23,854 nt of DNA, taken from assembly GCA_002392275.1 (NCBI GenBank), contig DGGQ01000191.1:1-23854 (forward strand), given 5' to 3'. The notes beneath the pieces are model-generated. The model had not been told where the DNA came from, did no database searches, and was given only the letters and a program-made list of their open reading frames with translations. Below, one piece after another: positions 7,191 to 14,930 of this stretch. The DNA is from Treponema sp. UBA3870. Lineage in GTDB: Bacteria; Spirochaetota; Spirochaetia; Treponematales; Treponemataceae. The position numbers and the translations under genes were made by a program. The number at the start of each line of letters is the position of its first letter. Within the stretch, counting starts at the first letter, position 1.

Positions 7191-9038
7191 ATGAAATTTC
7201 TTAAGCGTTCACTTATTTTGATTGCAACACTTTTTTCAATGACTTTTGCAGCTGCTGATACGGCGGTTTTTAATTCAACCGTATTCCTTGAGTGGTATCC
7301 GACTGTCACGGTGGATGCTTCAAAATTTTCCAATTTCAAATCTGGAGATAAAATAGTTTTGTCCTACGAAAACGTTTCGGCAAATTATCATCAGATAAAG
7401 CTTTATTCTGGTGACTGGTTCGGACTTTACAACGGAAATTTGTCCGGCGGAAAAAATCAGGTCGGATCCTTTATTCCTGATTCTGATTCCGGAACGATGA
7501 TTTACACTGTAACTTCGGAAGAGGCAAAATATGTAAAAAAATCCGGACTGCGTTTTCATGGCTACGGAATGAAAATAAATCGGATAGGAATAAGCTCTGG
7601 CTCGGAAAAATCAACGGAATCAAAATCGACAAAGGCGGATGGAAAATCTTCCGTGCTTTTTGATTCGTCTGTTGATTTGAACTGGAACTCAAACATCACG
7701 ATTCCAAAGGAAAAGTTTTCATCATTTGCAAGCGGCGGCAAAATTCAGTTTACATATTCAACCAACGCAGAAAACTATCACAACATAAAAATCTATTCCG
7801 GCACTTGGAACGGATTCAGTCAGGGAAAAATAGAGGGAGCCGCAAACAACTCAGGAGTTTTTGTGCCAAACGGCTCTAGCGGAACAATTTTGTATTCTCC
7901 CTCGGCATCGGAATTGAGTGAACTGAAATCAAAGGGGCTTATAGTCCATGGATTCGGTGTCACGCTCAAAAAAATTGAAATTGTTGGAGCGGGGGCAAAA
8001 TCTGAAACAAAATCAACTGGGGCAAAATCCACCGAAACAACAAGCGTCGTAAAACCAACGGAAGAAAAATCTGGGGCAAGCGTAAGTTCAAATCCAAAAC
8101 CTGCGTCGGTGACTGGAACTCCATTTGCAAATCACGGTGCGCTTCATGTTGATGGAGCATATCTTTATGACAGCCACAACAAAAAATATCAGCTCTATGG
8201 AATGAGCACTCACGGAATCAATTTTGGAAATGATTTCAGCCGCTACGTGAACAAGTCCGCATTTCAAACTCTGCGTGATGATTGGAACACAAACTGCATC
8301 CGCCTTGTTTTGTATCCGCGTGACTACAACGGTTATTGCAACGGTGGTAACAAATCCGAGCTGAAAAAGATTGTGTGCAATGGAATTGATTGGGCAACGG
8401 AGCTTGGAATGTATGTGATTGTTGATTGGCATGTCCACCAGTACCGACCGTCCGAAACTCAGAGCGAGGCAATTTCATTTTTGGATGAGATTTCAAAAAA
8501 ATATGCCAAGTACGAAAATGTGCTTTACGAAATCTGCAACGAACCGACAAACTCACCTTGGAACAGCGAAATAAAACCCTACGCCGAAAAAGTGATTTCC
8601 GTAATCAGAAAAAATGCACCGAACGCTGTAGTTTTGGTCGGTACAAACACTTGGTCGCAGGATATTGAGGAGCCGCTTGCAAATCCGCTTTCATATAAAA
8701 ACGTGATGTATGTTTTCCATTTTTATGCGAACACGCATCAGGCATCTTACCGGAACAGAGTTGAGAACGCAATCAAAAAAGGACTCCCGGTTTTTATAAC
8801 CGAATTCGGAACATGCGACGCAAGCGGTAACGGTGGATTCAATACGTCCGAATCAAAAAAATGGTTCGACCTTTGCAAAAAATACAACATCAGTCATATG
8901 AACTGGTCGCTCAGCAACAAAAATGAAAGCGCAAGTGCAATCTCAAATTCCTGCGGAAAAACAAGTGGCTGGACCACCGCAGATTTAAGTCAATCCGGAA
9001 AATTGGTCTATGATTGGTTTAGGACATTGAGCAGGTGA
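7191..9038 (+). CDS. Secreted GH5 endoglucanase with two tandem N-terminal accessory modules
   Basis: The 615-residue protein has a signal peptide (residues 1 to about 22, ending TFAAA). Two similar modules follow, about 26-134 and 156-266, offset by about 130 residues; each starts F-x-S-x-V-x-L-x-W and contains NYHxIKxYSG, GSFIPDS or GVFVPNG, and HGYG or HGFG. They look like beta-sandwich carbohydrate-binding modules of a family I cannot name. A Thr/Ser/Lys/Glu-rich linker (about 267-312) leads to a GH5 catalytic domain (about 313-612) of the subfamily 2 type: YGMSTHGI (336-343), VDWHVH (411-416), the acid/base E451 in CNEPTN and the nucleophile E538 in ITEFGT. The domain should cleave beta-1,4-glucan (cellulose) outside the cell. 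GGGAGGAAAT precedes the ATG. The neighbouring HD-GYP protein carries a cellulose-binding-like domain. Confidence 0.93.
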   Translation: MKFLKRSLILIATLFSMTFAAADTAVFNSTVFLEWYPTVTVDASKFSNFKSGDKIVLSYENVSANYHQIKLYSGDWFGLYNGNLSGGKNQVGSFIPDSDSGTMIYTVTSEEAKYVKKSGLRFHGYGMKINRIGISSGSEKSTESKSTKADGKSSVLFDSSVDLNWNSNITIPKEKFSSFASGGKIQFTYSTNAENYHNIKIYSGTWNGFSQGKIEGAANNSGVFVPNGSSGTILYSPSASELSELKSKGLIVHGFGVTLKKIEIVGAGAKSETKSTGAKSTETTSVVKPTEEKSGASVSSNPKPASVTGTPFANHGALHVDGAYLYDSHNKKYQLYGMSTHGINFGNDFSRYVNKSAFQTLRDDWNTNCIRLVLYPRDYNGYCNGGNKSELKKIVCNGIDWATELGMYVIVDWHVHQYRPSETQSEAISFLDEISKKYAKYENVLYEICNEPTNSPWNSEIKPYAEKVISVIRKNAPNAVVLVGTNTWSQDIEEPLANPLSYKNVMYVFHFYANTHQASYRNRVENAIKKGLPVFITEFGTCDASGNGGFNTSESKKWFDLCKKYNISHMNWSLSNKNESASAISNSCGKTSGWTTADLSQSGKLVYDWFRTLSR

Positions 9039-9075
9039 TTTTTGGAAAATTATTCTGCCACAAATAAATTTTTAT

Positions 9076-9105
9076 GCACTAAAACCATTCTGGGAGTGTT
9101 TTTTT
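9076..9105 (+). terminator. Weak intrinsic terminator after the cellulase
   Basis: CACT (9077-9080) can pair with AGTG (9095-9098), with an inner CCA/TGG pair, followed by seven T (9099-9105). A longer CCACAAA/TTTGTGG pairing (9058-9064 with 9112-9118) surrounds it. The stem is short and interrupted, so termination may be partial. Confidence 0.35.
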
Positions 9106-9115
9106 GCTCTTTTTG

Positions 9116-9124
9116 TGGTAGAAT
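9116..9124 (+). promoter_or_regulatory. Extended -10 promoter for the HD-GYP/TraX pair
   Basis: TGG-TAGAAT at 9116-9124 is an extended -10. The predicted start is about 9131, so the leader is only about 12 bases and carries GAAGGA (9133-9138) before the ATG at 9143. This gives the HD-GYP gene its own promoter, separate from the cellulase. Confidence 0.5.
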
Positions 9125-9142
9125 ATATTACAGAAGGATACT

Positions 9143-10372
9143 ATGCAAACAAAGATTCGTCACAAAAACTCTATTTTGTTTTTTATCAGAAAGAATAAGT
9201 TCATTTCTGTTGCGGGTGTTATATCTCTTCTCTCATTTCTTTTCATACTTTATATGCTCGTACATGTTTTTTTTCAGAATAAGACTTATGTTTCATACAT
9301 CAGAGAAAACGGTTCGGTCAGCGGAAACAAAGACCTTGACATCTCCATGGAAATCCCGCTGAAGAATGAGAAGGATAAAAATTGCTGGCAGGAGTCGAAT
9401 GGAACTTGGGGCGGACAGTACGACATAACCATCGAAAATGATTCCGATTATGATTTTTTGGATTGGTCTCTCGTCATGGCAATTCCGAAAGAGGGACGGA
9501 TAGATTCAAGCTGGAACGCGGACTATATTCAAACGGATGGACAGCTCACGATATCGGGAATCGACAAGGCCTTCACGAAAAATATTCACGGACACAATAC
9601 CATAAAAATCGGCTATGTCCTTTATTCGGACAATCTTATGGTTGACAGCAATTTTTATCTCACCGGAAGATTTATTCGGAATCCGTTTAAGGAAGTTCCA
9701 TTTATTGTGGCTCTGTTTGCGTTTGGTATTTCTTTAATCGTGATTTTGGTTTCACTCTTTTTTTATAGAATGATGCGCCAGCAGGCAAAACTTGATGATG
9801 AAAAAATCGAGAGTTTGCTTAAACTGTGCGCAAGTTTTATCGATACCCGCGATGAATACACAAAAATGCATTCAACACATGTTGCCGAATATTCAAAAAT
9901 GATTGCTGCAGAAATGGGATTTGATGAGGAGTTCCAGAAAAACATCTACTACATGGGAATGATGCACGATGTTGGAAAAGTTCTTATCCCTAAGGAAATC
10001 CTCTGCAAGACAGCCAAACTTGATGATGATGAATGGCGTGAAATGAAAAGGCACACAACCTACGGCGGTGAAATTCTTGAAAGCTTTAAATTTGTAAAAG
10101 GAATCCGTGAAGCAGCACTCTATCACCATGAGCGTTATGATGGAAAAGGGTATCCCGAAGGACTTTCTGGAAAAGCAATCCCAATTCACGCGCGGATTAT
10201 TGCTGTCGCTGATTCGTACGATGCCATGCACACAAACCGCTCTTACCGTCGCCATCTTTCTGACGAAGCCATAATCTCGGAGCTTGAAAAAAATAAAAAT
10301 CTCCAGTTCGACCCCGATGCCGCCGACGCACTTTTGAGGATTTTAAAAAGCGGGAAAAATATCGGCGAGTAA
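9143..10372 (+). CDS. Membrane HD-GYP c-di-GMP phosphodiesterase with a CBM2-like extracytoplasmic domain
   Basis: The 409-residue protein has two membrane helices (about 18-42 and 186-208) enclosing a region of about 140 residues outside the membrane, then a cytoplasmic HD-GYP domain (about 222-405). HD (H275-D276 in MMHDVGK), YHHERYDGKGYP (GYP at 336-338) and VADSYDAM are the c-di-GMP phosphodiesterase signatures. The outer region (about 64-178) has the pattern of a family 2 carbohydrate-binding module: WGGQYDITIEN (89-99), DWSLVMAIP (107-115), SSWNA (122-126), the GQLTISG strand, then N-HGHNTIKIGYVL and FYLTG. Trp 82, 89, 108 and 124 could form the binding face. I infer that ligand binding outside controls c-di-GMP breakdown inside. 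It follows the cellulase, and TraX follows it by 8 bp. Confidence 0.9.
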   Translation: MQTKIRHKNSILFFIRKNKFISVAGVISLLSFLFILYMLVHVFFQNKTYVSYIRENGSVSGNKDLDISMEIPLKNEKDKNCWQESNGTWGGQYDITIENDSDYDFLDWSLVMAIPKEGRIDSSWNADYIQTDGQLTISGIDKAFTKNIHGHNTIKIGYVLYSDNLMVDSNFYLTGRFIRNPFKEVPFIVALFAFGISLIVILVSLFFYRMMRQQAKLDDEKIESLLKLCASFIDTRDEYTKMHSTHVAEYSKMIAAEMGFDEEFQKNIYYMGMMHDVGKVLIPKEILCKTAKLDDDEWREMKRHTTYGGEILESFKFVKGIREAALYHHERYDGKGYPEGLSGKAIPIHARIIAVADSYDAMHTNRSYRRHLSDEAIISELEKNKNLQFDPDAADALLRILKSGKNIGE

Positions 10373-10380
10373 GAGACGAC

Positions 10381-11118
10381 ATGCATAAAAATTTGAACGC
10401 AAATCACATAAAGCTGATTGCAATAATTGCAATGACGGTTGACCATTTGACTTGGGTTTTGTTTCCGGGGCTTCAGTCGGTCTGGTATGTTTTTGCACTG
10501 CATGTGATTGGAAGATTGACCGCGCCGATTATGTGGTTTTTTATTGCCGAGGGATGTCACTACACGCACGACATAAAAAAATATGCGGCGAGACTTTTTG
10601 TGTTTGCGTTGGTCTCTCATTTTGCATACAACTTTGCATTCGGAATTCCGTTTGTTCCGTTCAAGACAGGAATCTTCAATCAGACCAGTGTAATGTGGTC
10701 GCTTGCCTGGGCGGTGGTTTTGGTCGCTTTGTGCCGTAACGAAAAAATGACTTTCTGGGTAAAAATCATTTTGATTGCGGTGGTCTGTCTTATAACATTT
10801 CCGTCGGACTGGTCGTGCATTGCGTGCATGTGTCCGTTTTTTTTGTATGCGCATCGTGAAAGTTTCAAAAGGCAGGCTGTTGATATTGTGTTCTGGACTT
10901 TTGTGTATGCGGCGGTCTATTTTATTTTTATCGATAAACTTTATGGAGCATTGCAAATCTTCACGTTCCTGTCGATTTTTGTTCTCTCAAATTACAATGG
11001 CGAGCGCGGAAAGTGGAAAGGGATGAAATGGTTTTTCTACATCTACTATCCGGCGCATCTTGTGGTGGTCGGCATAGTGCGGATTGTGCTGAACGGAAAT
11101 GTGCGACTGATTTTCTAA
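10381..11118 (+). CDS. TraX-family membrane protein (acyltransferase-like)
   Basis: The 245-residue integral membrane protein starts NANHIKLIAIIAMTVDHLTWVL, the N-terminal signature of the TraX family (PF05857), followed by GRLTAPIMWFFIAEGCHYT and about eight hydrophobic segments. TraX was named for acetylation of F pilin, but chromosomal homologues are widespread and their acceptors are unknown. Only a weak purine-rich stretch (AGAGACGAC) precedes the ATG, and the gap from the HD-GYP stop is 8 bases, which suggests translational coupling and co-transcription. The C-terminus runs to within 9 bp of the convergent CPBP gene, and no terminator is visible between them. A role in modifying a surface polymer would fit the neighbourhood but is speculative. 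Confidence 0.85.
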   Translation: MHKNLNANHIKLIAIIAMTVDHLTWVLFPGLQSVWYVFALHVIGRLTAPIMWFFIAEGCHYTHDIKKYAARLFVFALVSHFAYNFAFGIPFVPFKTGIFNQTSVMWSLAWAVVLVALCRNEKMTFWVKIILIAVVCLITFPSDWSCIACMCPFFLYAHRESFKRQAVDIVFWTFVYAAVYFIFIDKLYGALQIFTFLSIFVLSNYNGERGKWKGMKWFFYIYYPAHLVVVGIVRIVLNGNVRLIF

Positions 11119-11127
11119 TTAAATCCC

Positions 11128-11844
11128 TCATATATTGCACATGATTTTATAAAGTTCAGGATTTAATGATGTTGCAAGTATCATAACAACGCTTGCAATT
11201 TCAATTACCCCATGTGCAATCATAATTGGAAGCGGATTTCTTTTTTTGTAATAGTACCAGCAGAAAATTATTGTAAGCGGCAGGAAAGATAAAAACCTGT
11301 AGATTATAAATCTTGTGTCCAAGAGTGTCGGGATAAAACTGTGCTGAACGGCATAAAAAAATGCGGGAACAAAAATTGCTGCGAATTTATTTTTGATTTG
11401 ATTTACACCGCCGCCCAGATAAAGTCCGTCCTCTGCAAATGGAACCGTCAGCGGCAGGAGAATAAAATTCAAAACCGCCAGTACCGGATGAATTGGTGCT
11501 ATCATCATTGGTGCGGAATACGGAATTATGCCATAGCAAATGAATCCCGAAAGATACATTCCTCCGGTTCCAATTACAAGTGTCAAAAATGCCATGAGCA
11601 GAATCTGAGAGATTTTTGTTTTTCCTTTTTGATGGTTGATTAGTCCGCGATAAGACAGTCCGGATTTTTTTGCGGTGAAAAAAATGAGAAGAAAGGTAAT
11701 CACATTGACAATAGTTGCGACCGGCGACCACCAATTGCTTATGTCCGAGATGTTCTGTTTTGTTACGAAAGCACCGATTGTAAAAATCAAAACAAACATG
11801 ATGCAGCGAATCGGCAGTAAAAATTTTAATCTGTTTTTATTCAT
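11128..11844 (-). CDS. Divergent CPBP-family membrane protein
   Basis: With the start at 11844 (MNKNRLKFLL, preceded by AAATGGAGTCAAC) the protein has 238 residues; a longer frame opens at 11871 and would overlap the upstream gene. It has about seven hydrophobic segments and weak CPBP motifs: the usual EExxxR reads AEDGLYLG, so the second Glu is Asp and the Arg is absent; FFYAVQHS and MIAHGVIEI give the downstream histidines. The family fold is probable, protease activity doubtful. It lies 19 bp downstream of the alpha/beta hydrolase on the same strand and is probably in one operon with it. Confidence 0.7.
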   Translation of the reverse strand: MNKNRLKFLLPIRCIMFVLIFTIGAFVTKQNISDISNWWSPVATIVNVITFLLIFFTAKKSGLSYRGLINHQKGKTKISQILLMAFLTLVIGTGGMYLSGFICYGIIPYSAPMMIAPIHPVLAVLNFILLPLTVPFAEDGLYLGGGVNQIKNKFAAIFVPAFFYAVQHSFIPTLLDTRFIIYRFLSFLPLTIIFCWYYYKKRNPLPIMIAHGVIEIASVVMILATSLNPELYKIMCNI

Positions 11845-11863
11845 GTTGACTCCATTTATGAAA

Positions 11864-12997
11864 TTATACATCCGCCTCGTATTTTTTTGACTGCACGTTT
11901 TCGTTGCTCGGCAGATTTGGCTCCGATTTTTTATTTTTTAGATACGCATCAAAAAATTCAAGATGACAGGTGCATGTAATTTCGTGTGCAATGTCGGGAG
12001 AAAGTTTTCCGACCTGCGATTTCAGCGGTATCATATATTTCATGTCGGAAAATCCAAGGTGGCGCATGTCTTTTAACACAACTTTGTAGACCGGCTTTTT
12101 GTGGTAAAGGTATCCTCTTGTAACGACATTCTGATTCATTTCGCAGTTAATCTGTAGGAAAGGTTTGTCCAATATTTTTCCGTCGTGGTTTCCGAAAAGT
12201 CCGCCGTCAATGTTGATTCCGCAGGAAAAATCCGCATTGTCCTGGCAGAGTGAATATGCAACCGCTCCGCCCATCGAATGTCCTGTTGCTCCGATGCCTT
12301 TTTCAAAATCAATCATGCCGCAAAGATTTTCCCTTGCATATTTCAGCACTGCCTCCGTATCTTTTTCCCATTCGGGGATTCTGTCCATCAAAAAGCGTAT
12401 ATAAGTTTTCTGGCACTGGTCAAATTTTTCTGCAAGCTCTTTTTCGTTTCCCTTTGATTTTGTGAGTTTCAAAACTTCACGGACTCCCCTGATGAATGGC
12501 GAATACATTTTTCGCGTGAGTTTTTTATCGTAATTTATAAAAGTTCCGTCATCAAATTCCGTAAGCAGGGCTTCGTGTGGATGTGCGACTGAAATCACGA
12601 CATAGCCGTGGGATGCAAGTTCAATGCAGAGAAAAGAATTTGCTTCGCGGAATGATCGGTAGCCGTGGCTGAAAAAAATCAGCGGAAATTTTTTGTCCTT
12701 GATTGCGGGGACATTTTCGTAGCAGTTCGATTTGTTGAGTCCTTTTTTTTCAATGCCCTTAAAACTTATCGGAACAAGAAATGCTTTTCTGATTGCTTTT
12801 GTCATTTCGCACGAAAGGTTTCTGCATTTTGGAAGTCCTTCGACAGAACTTTTTTCCACCGGATAATATACGCGGGAAGCAATGCTCCTCATTTTTTCTT
12901 TCTCGGCATCAAGAGTTTCCTCACGGTCATTGTAAACTGTAAAAGTAAACGTTCCCACCGCATACTCACCAGTAGGATTCGGCATTTTGATTTTCAT
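11864..12997 (-). CDS. Alpha/beta hydrolase, PAF-acetylhydrolase-like
   Basis: From the ATG at 12997 the protein has 377 residues; GGGAGAG lies 7 bases upstream, while the longer frame from 13024 would need a TTG start. The nucleophile elbow GHSMGG puts Ser at residue 241, with Asp264 in INIDGG and His313 in DMRHLG as the likely rest of the triad. The oxyanion strand FFSHGYRSF (108-116) and the region AHPHEALLTEFDDGT (138-152) resemble the platelet-activating-factor acetylhydrolase isoform II family (PF03403), whose members hydrolyse short acyl esters of phospholipids. No signal peptide is seen, so the enzyme appears cytosolic. The substrate remains open. A CPBP gene follows 19 bp downstream. 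Confidence 0.85.
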   Translation of the reverse strand: MKIKMPNPTGEYAVGTFTFTVYNDREETLDAEKEKMRSIASRVYYPVEKSSVEGLPKCRNLSCEMTKAIRKAFLVPISFKGIEKKGLNKSNCYENVPAIKDKKFPLIFFSHGYRSFREANSFLCIELASHGYVVISVAHPHEALLTEFDDGTFINYDKKLTRKMYSPFIRGVREVLKLTKSKGNEKELAEKFDQCQKTYIRFLMDRIPEWEKDTEAVLKYARENLCGMIDFEKGIGATGHSMGGAVAYSLCQDNADFSCGINIDGGLFGNHDGKILDKPFLQINCEMNQNVVTRGYLYHKKPVYKVVLKDMRHLGFSDMKYMIPLKSQVGKLSPDIAHEITCTCHLEFFDAYLKNKKSEPNLPSNENVQSKKYEADV

Positions 12998-13167
12998 TTG
13001 ATCACTCTCCCTTTTTAAGTCCAAAGTCCCATGCTTCTTTTATGTTTCTGTGTGGCCAGATTTTTCCATTTTTTGACTGGGGGTATAGAGGGCTTGGTTT
13101 TTATACCCATAAAATTAACCTTCCTGATTTATAGGATAATGAAAAGAAGCTAAAAGTGCAATCAACG

Positions 13168-13310
13168 CAGGGACTCAGCATAAAAGCCAATATATTTATG
13201 CGGAACGGATTCTGGTGAACCAAAATGTCGAGTCCAATGAAATATGTTTATAACAGGCTCCCAGCGTGTGTCCGTCTCGCACATTTGTTTAGAATGATGC
13301 TGAGTCCCTG
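13168..13310. repeat. Long imperfect hairpin A
   Basis: CAGGGACTCAGCAT (13168-13181) is the exact reverse complement of 13297-13310, a 14-bp perfect outer stem. Further inside, TGCGGAACGGA (13199 on) can pair with TCCGTCTCGCA (13271-13281) with mismatches. The central part is less ordered. No T-tract follows it. Confidence 0.75.
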
Positions 13311-13413
13311 AAATCTTTTGTTTGGAAAGAAGCTGATTTGCATGAACAAACAATACATTTCCATAGAAAATATTGGTATGCATGGGCAACAACCATTTTT
13401 TCTAAAAAATCAG

Positions 13414-13569
13414 GACTTCGGCATGACAAGAATAATGGATTCATGCAACACAGGAGTGGGACGTAGGCAAAAATTAAGGAGGCGCCCCTGGGGGAAGATT
13501 CCTTGATTTTTGCCGTCAACTGGGACCCGCTCATGTGTTGCATTTATCTATAGATTTCATGCCGAAGTC
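13414..13569. repeat. Long imperfect hairpin B
   Basis: GACTTCGGCATGA (13414-13426) pairs exactly with 13557-13569. Inside it, ATGCAACACA pairs with TGTGTTGCAT, GAGTGGG with CCCGCTC (one G-T wobble), and GGCAAAAATTAAGGA with TCCTTGATTTTTGCC (one mismatch or wobble). The apex contains CCCCTGGGG. At least four stacked helices run through 156 bp. It ends 15 bp before the -35 of the methyltransferase promoter. Confidence 0.85.
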
Positions 13570-13583
13570 ATGCGATGTGGGGC

Positions 13584-13612
13584 TTGTTAACTCAAAAATT
13601 AAAATGTAGAAT
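13584..13612 (+). promoter_or_regulatory. Promoter of the RsmI-like methyltransferase, leaderless geometry
   Basis: TTGTTA (13584-13589), 17 bp, TAGAAT (13607-13612), then six bases and the ATG at 13619. Transcription should therefore start at the ATG; no Shine-Dalgarno sequence precedes it. Confidence 0.6.
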
Positions 13613-13618
13613 CAGATT

Positions 13619-14332
13619 ATGGATGCAGCTTTATATTTGATTCCCGTTACGCTTGGGGAGACTTCGGTGGACAAGGTTCTGCCGTCTTATAATCATGATG
13701 TTGTCGTTGAAATCAAGCATTTTATCGTTGAAAATATTCGTTCCGCGCGCAGATTTTTGAAGGCGGTCGATAAATCAATTGACATTGACACGCTTACTTT
13801 TTACGAATTGAACGAGCATACCGATTTGACTCAGATTGGAAATTATCTGGAGCCGCTTGAAAAAAATGGACTTCCCATGGGCGTGATTTCAGAAGCCGGT
13901 TGTCCAGCCGTTGCTGATCCAGGTGCTCAGGTGGTTGAGATTGCTCAGAAAAAAAATCTTCGGGTGATTCCTCTGGTTGGCCCTTCGTCAATGATTATGG
14001 CTGTCATGGCGAGCGGGTTCAACGGACAAAGTTTTGCGTTCAATGGTTATCTTCCTGTTAAGCCTGGTGAACGGACTAGCAAAATACATCAGCTTGAGGC
14101 ACGGGCTTGGAGGGAAAACCAGACGCAGCTTTTTATTGAAGCTCCGTACCGGAATCTGAAAATGTTTGAGACTATTGTTTCGTCATGCAGAAAAGATACA
14201 CGTCTTTGCATTGCGGCGGGAATCACATGTGCGGATGAATTTATCAAGACGAAAACCATTGCCGAGTGGAAAAAATCTGCACCGCCGGAAATCAACAAGG
14301 TGCCGGCAATTTTTTTGATTTATCGGAGCTAG
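13619..14332 (+). CDS. RsmI-like SAM-dependent methyltransferase (tetrapyrrole-methylase fold)
   Basis: The 237-residue protein starts at the conserved strand MDAALYLIPVTLGE. It has EAGCPAVADPGAQVVE (residues about 90-105) and IPLVGPSSMIMAVMASGF, corresponding to the SAM-binding loops of the YraL/RsmI family (PF00590). RsmI 2'-O-methylates C1402 of 16S rRNA; this shorter, divergent form is usually annotated only as a SAM-dependent methyltransferase, and the tail with FIEAPYRNLKMFE matches that subgroup. The rRNA role is inference. No ribosome site precedes the ATG and the -10 lies six bases away, so it is a leaderless candidate. Shikimate kinase begins 8 bases after its stop. Confidence 0.85.
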   Translation: MDAALYLIPVTLGETSVDKVLPSYNHDVVVEIKHFIVENIRSARRFLKAVDKSIDIDTLTFYELNEHTDLTQIGNYLEPLEKNGLPMGVISEAGCPAVADPGAQVVEIAQKKNLRVIPLVGPSSMIMAVMASGFNGQSFAFNGYLPVKPGERTSKIHQLEARAWRENQTQLFIEAPYRNLKMFETIVSSCRKDTRLCIAAGITCADEFIKTKTIAEWKKSAPPEINKVPAIFLIYRS

Positions 14333-14340
14333 GGTGAGTT

Positions 14341-14916
14341 ATGAAATCAATAATCTTAATGGGAATAAAGCATTGCGGAAAAAGTACACAGGCAAAGCTT
14401 GTCGGAAAAAAATTAGGGCTGCCGGTTTTTGATACAGACACTCTGGTTGAAGATGAAACCGGTTTTTCGCCTAGGGAGATTTACACTCAAAAAGGGGAGC
14501 AGGCGTTCAAGGATGCCGAAACCAACGCGTGTCTGAATCTGAAGGAAAAACTTTTGCAGGAAAAAAAGGATGCGGTGATTGCAACTGGCGGTGGAATCTG
14601 TAACAATCCAAGCGCACTGGAGATTTTGAAGTCCATAGGTGTGTGCGTTTTTCTGAAGGCGGACGAAAAGATTGCGGTGGAAAGAATCCTGAAAGAGGCT
14701 GCCGTTGCCGAGGATGGGTCCATCAAAAATCTGCCGGCATATATTGCAAAAAAAAATCCCCAATCCTTGGAAGAGGTCAGGGAAATTTTCCATGGGTTTT
14801 ACGAAGAGCGGTCTAAAATCTACTCGAATATTGCGGACAAGACCGTCAAAATGGGAAACGCACCGAAATGGGTGAATACGCGCCAGATTGTCGAAGTCCT
14901 AAAAAGGGACAACTGA
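14341..14916 (+). CDS. aroK: Shikimate kinase
   Basis: The 191-residue cytosolic kinase phosphorylates shikimate with ATP on the route to chorismate. The P-loop GIKHCGKST is at residues 8-16, the shikimate-binding DTD at 31-33, GFSPREIY supplies R45, and the ATGGG loop sits at 81-85. The segment GEQAFKDAE carries Lys where most family members have Arg, and the lid region (about 118-140, with NLPAYI) is unusual compared with the common RPLL motif, so some divergence is evident. EERSKIY gives the late Arg. AGGGTGAG just upstream and the 8-base gap after the methyltransferase support coupled translation. The end is convergent with slyD, 14 bp away. Confidence 0.85.
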   Translation: MKSIILMGIKHCGKSTQAKLVGKKLGLPVFDTDTLVEDETGFSPREIYTQKGEQAFKDAETNACLNLKEKLLQEKKDAVIATGGGICNNPSALEILKSIGVCVFLKADEKIAVERILKEAAVAEDGSIKNLPAYIAKKNPQSLEEVREIFHGFYEERSKIYSNIADKTVKMGNAPKWVNTRQIVEVLKRDN

Positions 14917-14930
14917 CTTTTAGGCTGTAA

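Larger units (their letters stand above)
12998..13618. other. 621-bp intergenic region without a convincing gene; contains two long hairpins and a third inverted repeat
   Basis: Between the leftward hydrolase and the rightward RsmI-like gene I see no coding sequence with an acceptable start, ribosome site or family match. Reading left to right it holds GGGTATA/TATACCC (13081-13087 and 13102-13108), then the 143-bp hairpin A, a spacer of about 100 bp, the 156-bp hairpin B, and the promoter of the methyltransferase. Short frames in both strands (for example the minus-strand frames near 13162-13392 and 13289-13543) are by-products of the palindromes. Confidence 0.8.

Noticed and set aside
10243..10956. 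A 237-residue open frame on the minus strand, antisense to TraX and the end of HD-GYP
   Set aside because: Rich in Lys/Arg/Cys/His without any family pattern, overlaps two well-supported genes, and has no ribosome site.
13162..13543. Minus-strand frames of 76 and 84 residues in the hairpin region
   Set aside because: They follow the palindromes: the reading of both arms gives similar peptides on both strands, there is no ribosome site, and no family is recognisable.
13168..13590. Integron attC sites
   Set aside because: The length and hairpin form fit, and Treponema denticola has an integron, but I could not find matching R-box core sites (GTTRRRY with RYYYAAC) at both ends; kept only as a hypothesis in the findings.
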